Shown: positions 30,523 through 34,103 of the stretch, piece after piece
Numbering within the stretch: position 1 is the first letter of the stretch
Layout of the letters: every line of letters begins with the position of its first letter
NCBI GenBank assembly: GCA_025450855.1
Contig: JANWLL010000102.1
Coordinates: 1-34,103 of the forward strand
Direction: 5' to 3'
DNA: 34,103 nucleotides
DNA from: Vulcanimicrobiia bacterium
GTDB taxonomy: Bacteria > Vulcanimicrobiota > Vulcanimicrobiia > Eremiobacterales > Eremiobacteraceae
Notes under the pieces: model-generated
The model's input: the letters and a program-made list of their open reading frames with translations, nothing else
Told to the model about the DNA's origin: nothing
Database searches by the model: none
Translations under genes and position numbers: made by a program

Positions 30523-30686
30523 TGCTCACCTATACGAAGGTCTGCTGGTCGGCGTGCCACCCATGATACCCAACAACCCCATCGCTTAGAAGTGACGCCG
30601 ATTGCACTAAACGAGCGCTCCGACGGGAAGGCCACCTCCTTCGTGCTAAGGTGTTTTTCATCACCCTGCTCTAGAATGCGAGGACG

Positions 30687-31373
30687 ATGCCGCGCCTGAT
30701 CGCCCGCGAATTGATGGACGACGACACGACGAGCGGCGACGACGCCCTCTGGCGCGGGAGCTTGCACGACCTCGCGCGCGTCAATAGGCTGCTCGGCGGA
30801 CGGCGCTGCCTCCGCCTCGAGCTCGACCGCATCGAACCCCCTCCGCGCACCATCCTCGACGTCGCGACCGGCGGCGCGGACCTGCCTGCCTTCATGCTCG
30901 ATCACCTCCGCAGCCGCGGGATCGCGGCGACGTGCGTCGCGGTCGACCGTTCGCCGAAGGTGCTCGCCATCGCCGCCGGGCGCGTCTCAGGTCGAGATGA
31001 TATCCGCCTCCAGCAAGCGGACGCTACCTCGTTGCCCTTCGCCGATAAGAGTTTCGACCTCGCGACGATCGTGCTCGCGTTCCATCACTTCGACGGCGAT
31101 GCGGCCGTTGCGGTGCTCCGCGAGCTCGCGCGCGTCGCGAAGACCGTCATCGTCAACGATCTGCGGCGCAGCATGCTCGCGTATGCGTTCGCGAAGTACG
31201 CGTTCCCGCTGTTCACCCGCAACAAGTTCACGCTCGCGGACGGACCGATGTCGGTGCTGCGCGCGTATACTCCGCAAGAAGTATCGGCGCTCGCTCGAAA
31301 CGCGGGCTGGACTCGAGTCGCCGTCCGCAACTATCCCGGATATCGCATGGCGCTCGTCGGAGGAACGGCGTGA
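30687..31373 (+). CDS. class I SAM-dependent methyltransferase
   Basis: The 228-residue protein starts 4 bases after a GAGGA site. The N-terminus ELMDDDTTSGDDALWRGSLHDLARVNRLLGG matches a methyltransferase type often found in polyketide clusters (pattern MDDPxxD...ALRxLARINR), seen in parts here. The SAM-binding motifs are ILDVATGGADLP (motif I), VAVDRSPKVLAIA (acidic end of strand 2) and FDLATIVLAFHHF. It is first of four overlapping genes; its stop shares bases with the oxidoreductase GTG. It probably methylates the product of the cluster. Confidence 0.9.
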   Translation: MPRLIARELMDDDTTSGDDALWRGSLHDLARVNRLLGGRRCLRLELDRIEPPPRTILDVATGGADLPAFMLDHLRSRGIAATCVAVDRSPKVLAIAAGRVSGRDDIRLQQADATSLPFADKSFDLATIVLAFHHFDGDAAVAVLRELARVAKTVIVNDLRRSMLAYAFAKYAFPLFTRNKFTLADGPMSVLRAYTPQEVSALARNAGWTRVAVRNYPGYRMALVGGTA

Positions 31374-32515
31374 CGGACGTTCTTGTCGTCGGCGGAGGTC
31401 CCGCGGGTTCGTCGTCGGCCCTTCGGCTCGCGCGTGCCGGCTTCGAAGTCAGCGTTCTCGAGCGCGCACAGTTCCCGCGGACGAAAGTATGCGGCGAATA
31501 TGTGAGCCCGGGCGCCTGCAACGCACTCGCCGAACTCGGGCTGCTCGACGCTATCGCGGCAGAAGCATTTCCGTTGCGTACCATCGCGCTCGCCGGTTTC
31601 GGCACGCAACCCGTGCGCCTGCGCTTGCCCGATCGCGGTGCGCTCTCGATCCCGCGCAGCCGGTTCGATGAGATCCTGCTCGAAGCGGCGTGCGACGCCG
31701 GCGCGACGGCGATCGGCGGCGCGTTCCTCGACATCGAGAGATCGCGCGATCGTCTCGTCGTTTCGTATCGCGACCGCGACGGCGCGACCCGGAACATCGA
31801 GTGCCGCGTTCTCGTCGGGGCCGATGGCGCGTTTTCGACGGTCGCGCAGCGAGCGGGCATGGCGCGACGCCGCGGGCGCGGCGGCCGCTGGGCGATCGGC
31901 GGCCACCTCACCGGACAAAAGGACGAAGATGCGCTCGAGATGTTCGTCGGTCCGGGCGGCTACTACGCGCGAAACCCGCTCGGGAACGGAAAGGTGAACT
32001 CGATGCTCGTCATGCCGGACGCGCGGCGCGGCAGCGATGCCGACAGGACGGTCATCGAGTTGACGAAAGGCAAGTGCCGTTTCGAAGAGGACAAGCTCGA
32101 GCGCCGCGTCGCTGTCGGTCCGCTGCGCTATGCGGCCGACGTCGCCGCGCGCGGTCGCGTGCTGCTCGTCGGCGACGCGGCCGGGCTACTCGATCCTTTC
32201 GTCGGTCAGGGCATGGCGATCGCGCTCGAGACATCGTCGTCTGTCGTCACGGCGACGGACGCGCTCTTGCGCGGTTCGCGGTCTTCGGCGATAGCGCGCG
32301 ATTTCGCCGCAGCGCGCACGAGCGCGGTGCGGCCCCGGACCATGCTCGCTGCCGCGGTCGATGCGGTCATCAGAATCCGGCCGCTGCGCGATCGAGCCGA
32401 ACGAGCGATCCGCCGCGATCCCTCGCACGCCGAGTCGGTGCTCGCAGCCCTTGCCGGCGCCGTGCCGGCCCGGACGGCGCTCACTCCGCGGGCGCTCCTC
32501 GGTCTCATCGCATGA
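31370..32515 (+). CDS. FAD-dependent oxidoreductase (geranylgeranyl-reductase family)
   Basis: GTG 31370 overlaps the methyltransferase stop and gives 381 residues. The FAD-binding motif is VVGGGPAGSSSALRLARAG near the N-terminus. KVCGEYVSPGA (~42-52) matches the KVCGGxLS-type motif of geranylgeranyl reductase-like flavoproteins, and GDAAGLLDPFVGQGMAIALE is the second FAD site. It may reduce double bonds or hydroxylate an intermediate made by the ketosynthase. The exact reaction cannot be read from the sequence. Confidence 0.92.
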   Translation: MTDVLVVGGGPAGSSSALRLARAGFEVSVLERAQFPRTKVCGEYVSPGACNALAELGLLDAIAAEAFPLRTIALAGFGTQPVRLRLPDRGALSIPRSRFDEILLEAACDAGATAIGGAFLDIERSRDRLVVSYRDRDGATRNIECRVLVGADGAFSTVAQRAGMARRRGRGGRWAIGGHLTGQKDEDALEMFVGPGGYYARNPLGNGKVNSMLVMPDARRGSDADRTVIELTKGKCRFEEDKLERRVAVGPLRYAADVAARGRVLLVGDAAGLLDPFVGQGMAIALETSSSVVTATDALLRGSRSSAIARDFAAARTSAVRPRTMLAAAVDAVIRIRPLRDRAERAIRRDPSHAESVLAALAGAVPARTALTPRALLGLIA

Positions 32516-32964
32516 TGCATCTCGAACGCTCGGTCGAGGTCGCGGCTCCGGCGCGGAGGATCTACGATCTCGCACAGGACGTGGCGGCGTGGCCGGCGAT
32601 ACTTCCGCACTACCGTTGGGTGAAGGTGCTTCGCGAGAACGCGCGTGAACGCGAAGTCGAGATGGCGGCGCGGCGAGACTGGATCCCGGTGCGATGGACC
32701 GCGCTTCAGACGCTCGATCCGTCGACGCCGCGCATCGAGTTCAAGCACTTGTCGGGGTGGACGAAGGGGATGTCGGTCGCGTGGACCTTCGCGCCGTGCG
32801 CCGGCGGGACGCGCGTGACGATCGCCCACGATCTCGACGAGAACGTGCGGCCGATGTTGCGCGGCTGGTTCGGCCGCCGGGTCGTCGGCGATTTCTTCAT
32901 ACAGTCGATCGCGGGCCGGACGCTCGCACGAATGAAACAGCTCGCGGAGGAGCGCAATGGCTAG
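32512..32964 (+). CDS. SRPBCC (START-fold) polyketide cyclase/aromatase-like protein
   Basis: The 150-residue protein begins in the stop of the oxidoreductase gene; either of two adjacent ATGs (32512, 32515) may be used. The N-terminus LERSVEVAAPARRIYDLAQDVAAWPAILPHYRWV is the START-fold signature (V-x-APxxxVYxLxxDxxxWPxxLPH), quoted in family terms. Such proteins shape or dehydrate polyketide chains, or bind hydrophobic ligands. The terminal helix (FIQSIAGRTLARMKQLAE) is normal. It overlaps the ketosynthase gene by 8 bases. Confidence 0.87.
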   Translation: MMHLERSVEVAAPARRIYDLAQDVAAWPAILPHYRWVKVLRENAREREVEMAARRDWIPVRWTALQTLDPSTPRIEFKHLSGWTKGMSVAWTFAPCAGGTRVTIAHDLDENVRPMLRGWFGRRVVGDFFIQSIAGRTLARMKQLAEERNG

Positions 32965-34103
32965 TCGTGTCTTCATAACCGGCATCGGTGCGATCACGCC
33001 GATCGGATCGGGCCGCAGCGACTTGTGGCGGGGCACGCTCGACGGCCGCCGAGGCGTGAAGGCGATCGATCGCTTCGATGCTTCGGCGTTCCGCTCGCAA
33101 GTCGCGGGTCAGGTCGACGATTTCGATCCCTCGGCATTGCTGTCGCGCCGCGAGACGCAGCGGACCGACCGCTACAGCCAATTCGCGATCGCAGCGGCGC
33201 AGATGGCGTTCGACGACGCGAACTACACGCCGCAAGGCGACGACGGCGACTTCGGCGTCTGGATCGGCAGCGCGCTCGGCGGCGCAGCGTTCGGTGAAAG
33301 CGAGTTCGGCCGCTATTACGAGAAGGGGCCGAAGGCGATCAGCCCGATCCTCGCGCTCAGCGTCTTTCCGGCAGCGGCCTGCTGCAACGTCGCGATCCAC
33401 TTCGGACTGCACGGCCCGACGATTTCGAACTCCAATTCCTGCGCGGCCGGCGCGGTCGCGATCGGCGACGCGTTCCGTGCCGTGCGCAGCGGCTTGTGCC
33501 GCGCGGCCATTGCCGGCGGGGTCGAGGTGCCGCTGGCACCGCTCATCTTCGACGCATTCGACGTCATCCGCTCGATGTCGACGCGCAACGGCGATCCCGC
33601 GACCGCGAGCCGCCCGTTCGATGCGGCCCGCGACGGATTCGTGATGGCCGAAGCCGCGGGTCTTCTATTGCTCGAATGCGAGGAAGACGTCATCCGTCGC
33701 GGCGCGACGCCGTACGGCGAAATCGTCGGCTACGCGCTGACGAACGACGGCGTGAGCATGGTGGCGCCGCGCGAGGACGGCCGCGAGGCGGCGCGCGCGA
33801 TGACGCTTGCGCTGCGCGACGGCGGCGTCGATCCGTCGGAAGTCGATCATGTGAGCGCGCACGGATCGTCGACGCCGCTCAACGACGCGACGGAAAGCAA
33901 AGCGATCCGCGCCGCTCTCGGTGCGGCGGCAGACAATATCGTCGTGTCGGGGACGAAGGGGATGACCGGGCACGCTCTCGGCGCGACCGGCGCCGTCGAG
34001 ATCGCGATGTGCGTGCTCGGCATACGCGACCATCGCGTCGCGCCGACGATCAATCTCGAAACGCCGGGCGACGGCTGCGACCTCCGTTACTCGCCGGAGA
34101 CGC
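32957..34103 (+). CDS. beta-ketoacyl-ACP synthase, FabF/KS-alpha type (3' end beyond window)
   Basis: ATG 32957 follows GGAGG and the frame is open to the window end (382 residues). The sequence starts VFITGIGAITPIGSG, typical of FabF-class condensing enzymes. The catalytic triad is intact: C162 (NSNSCAAGA), H302 (SAHGSSTPLND) and H339 (KGMTGHALGATGAVE). It would extend an acyl chain on an acyl carrier protein by decarboxylative condensation. The neighbouring methyltransferase, oxidoreductase and cyclase point to specialised metabolism rather than housekeeping fatty acid synthesis. An acyl carrier protein and a second KS would be expected to the right of the edge. Confidence 0.93.
   Translation, partial: MASRVFITGIGAITPIGSGRSDLWRGTLDGRRGVKAIDRFDASAFRSQVAGQVDDFDPSALLSRRETQRTDRYSQFAIAAAQMAFDDANYTPQGDDGDFGVWIGSALGGAAFGESEFGRYYEKGPKAISPILALSVFPAAACCNVAIHFGLHGPTISNSNSCAAGAVAIGDAFRAVRSGLCRAAIAGGVEVPLAPLIFDAFDVIRSMSTRNGDPATASRPFDAARDGFVMAEAAGLLLLECEEDVIRRGATPYGEIVGYALTNDGVSMVAPREDGREAARAMTLALRDGGVDPSEVDHVSAHGSSTPLNDATESKAIRAALGAAADNIVVSGTKGMTGHALGATGAVEIAMCVLGIRDHRVAPTINLETPGDGCDLRYSPET

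Noticed and set aside
30633-30658. CACCT...AGGTG followed by TTTTT before the methyltransferase gene
   Set aside because: Only a 5-bp stem with an 11-base loop, and no + strand gene ends nearby; too weak to call a terminator.

Overview
This is a gene-dense, high-GC bacterial window with about forty protein genes, many joined by 4-base ATGA/GTGA stop-start overlaps. No rRNA, tRNA, CRISPR array or transposase was seen. Flagellar rod and export genes plus a lytic transglycosylase point to a free-living bacterium with a cell envelope that a rod must cross. A short palindromic repeat built on GCGGTCGAG/CTCGACCGC is scattered through the window. The mix of genes would suit an uncultivated soil lineage such as Candidatus Eremiobacterota, but that placement is inference; no phylogenetic marker is present.

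Layout. 1-1384 (-): 5' part of a GAF-PAS-class III nucleotidyl cyclase. 1641-6896 (+): flgB, flgC, fliE, fliF, fliH, fliI and a lytic transglycosylase. fliG is absent from its usual place, and the C-terminus of FliF carries a FliG-like segment. 6924-10115 (+): a Zn/Mn-type ABC importer with a Fur-family regulator, preceded by a perfect 23-bp palindrome that covers the znuA start codon. 10118-10999: an exported protein of unknown function. 11000-12020: repeats flanking a less GC-rich patch with a tiny basic protein and a frameshifted lipoprotein gene. 12055-14041: DtxR/MntR-type regulator and Nramp transporter, again with a palindrome over the start codon.

14028-18602: lipid kinase (-), DUF3105 membrane protein, a LemA-TPM-TPM operon, and a divergent thioredoxin/MauE pair with overlapping 5' ends. 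A strong hairpin terminator lies at 18611-18646. 18711-20789 (-): S9 peptidase. 20887-24389 (+): lutABC lactate-oxidation operon plus an SDR. 24393-26251 (-): aquaporin and a MoeB-rhodanese fusion. 26372-30522: small ORF, GNAT, MocR-type regulator, P5C dehydrogenase and a hypothetical gene.

30687-34103 (+): a tightly coupled methyltransferase, FAD oxidoreductase, SRPBCC cyclase-like protein and ketosynthase. This looks like the start of a polyketide or fatty-acid-type biosynthetic cluster that runs off the right edge.

The most unusual points are the FliF-FliG-like fusion without fliG, the two metal-uptake operons whose operators sit on their start codons, the His-rich importer ATPase, the repeat-bounded cassette, and the cut-off ketosynthase cluster.
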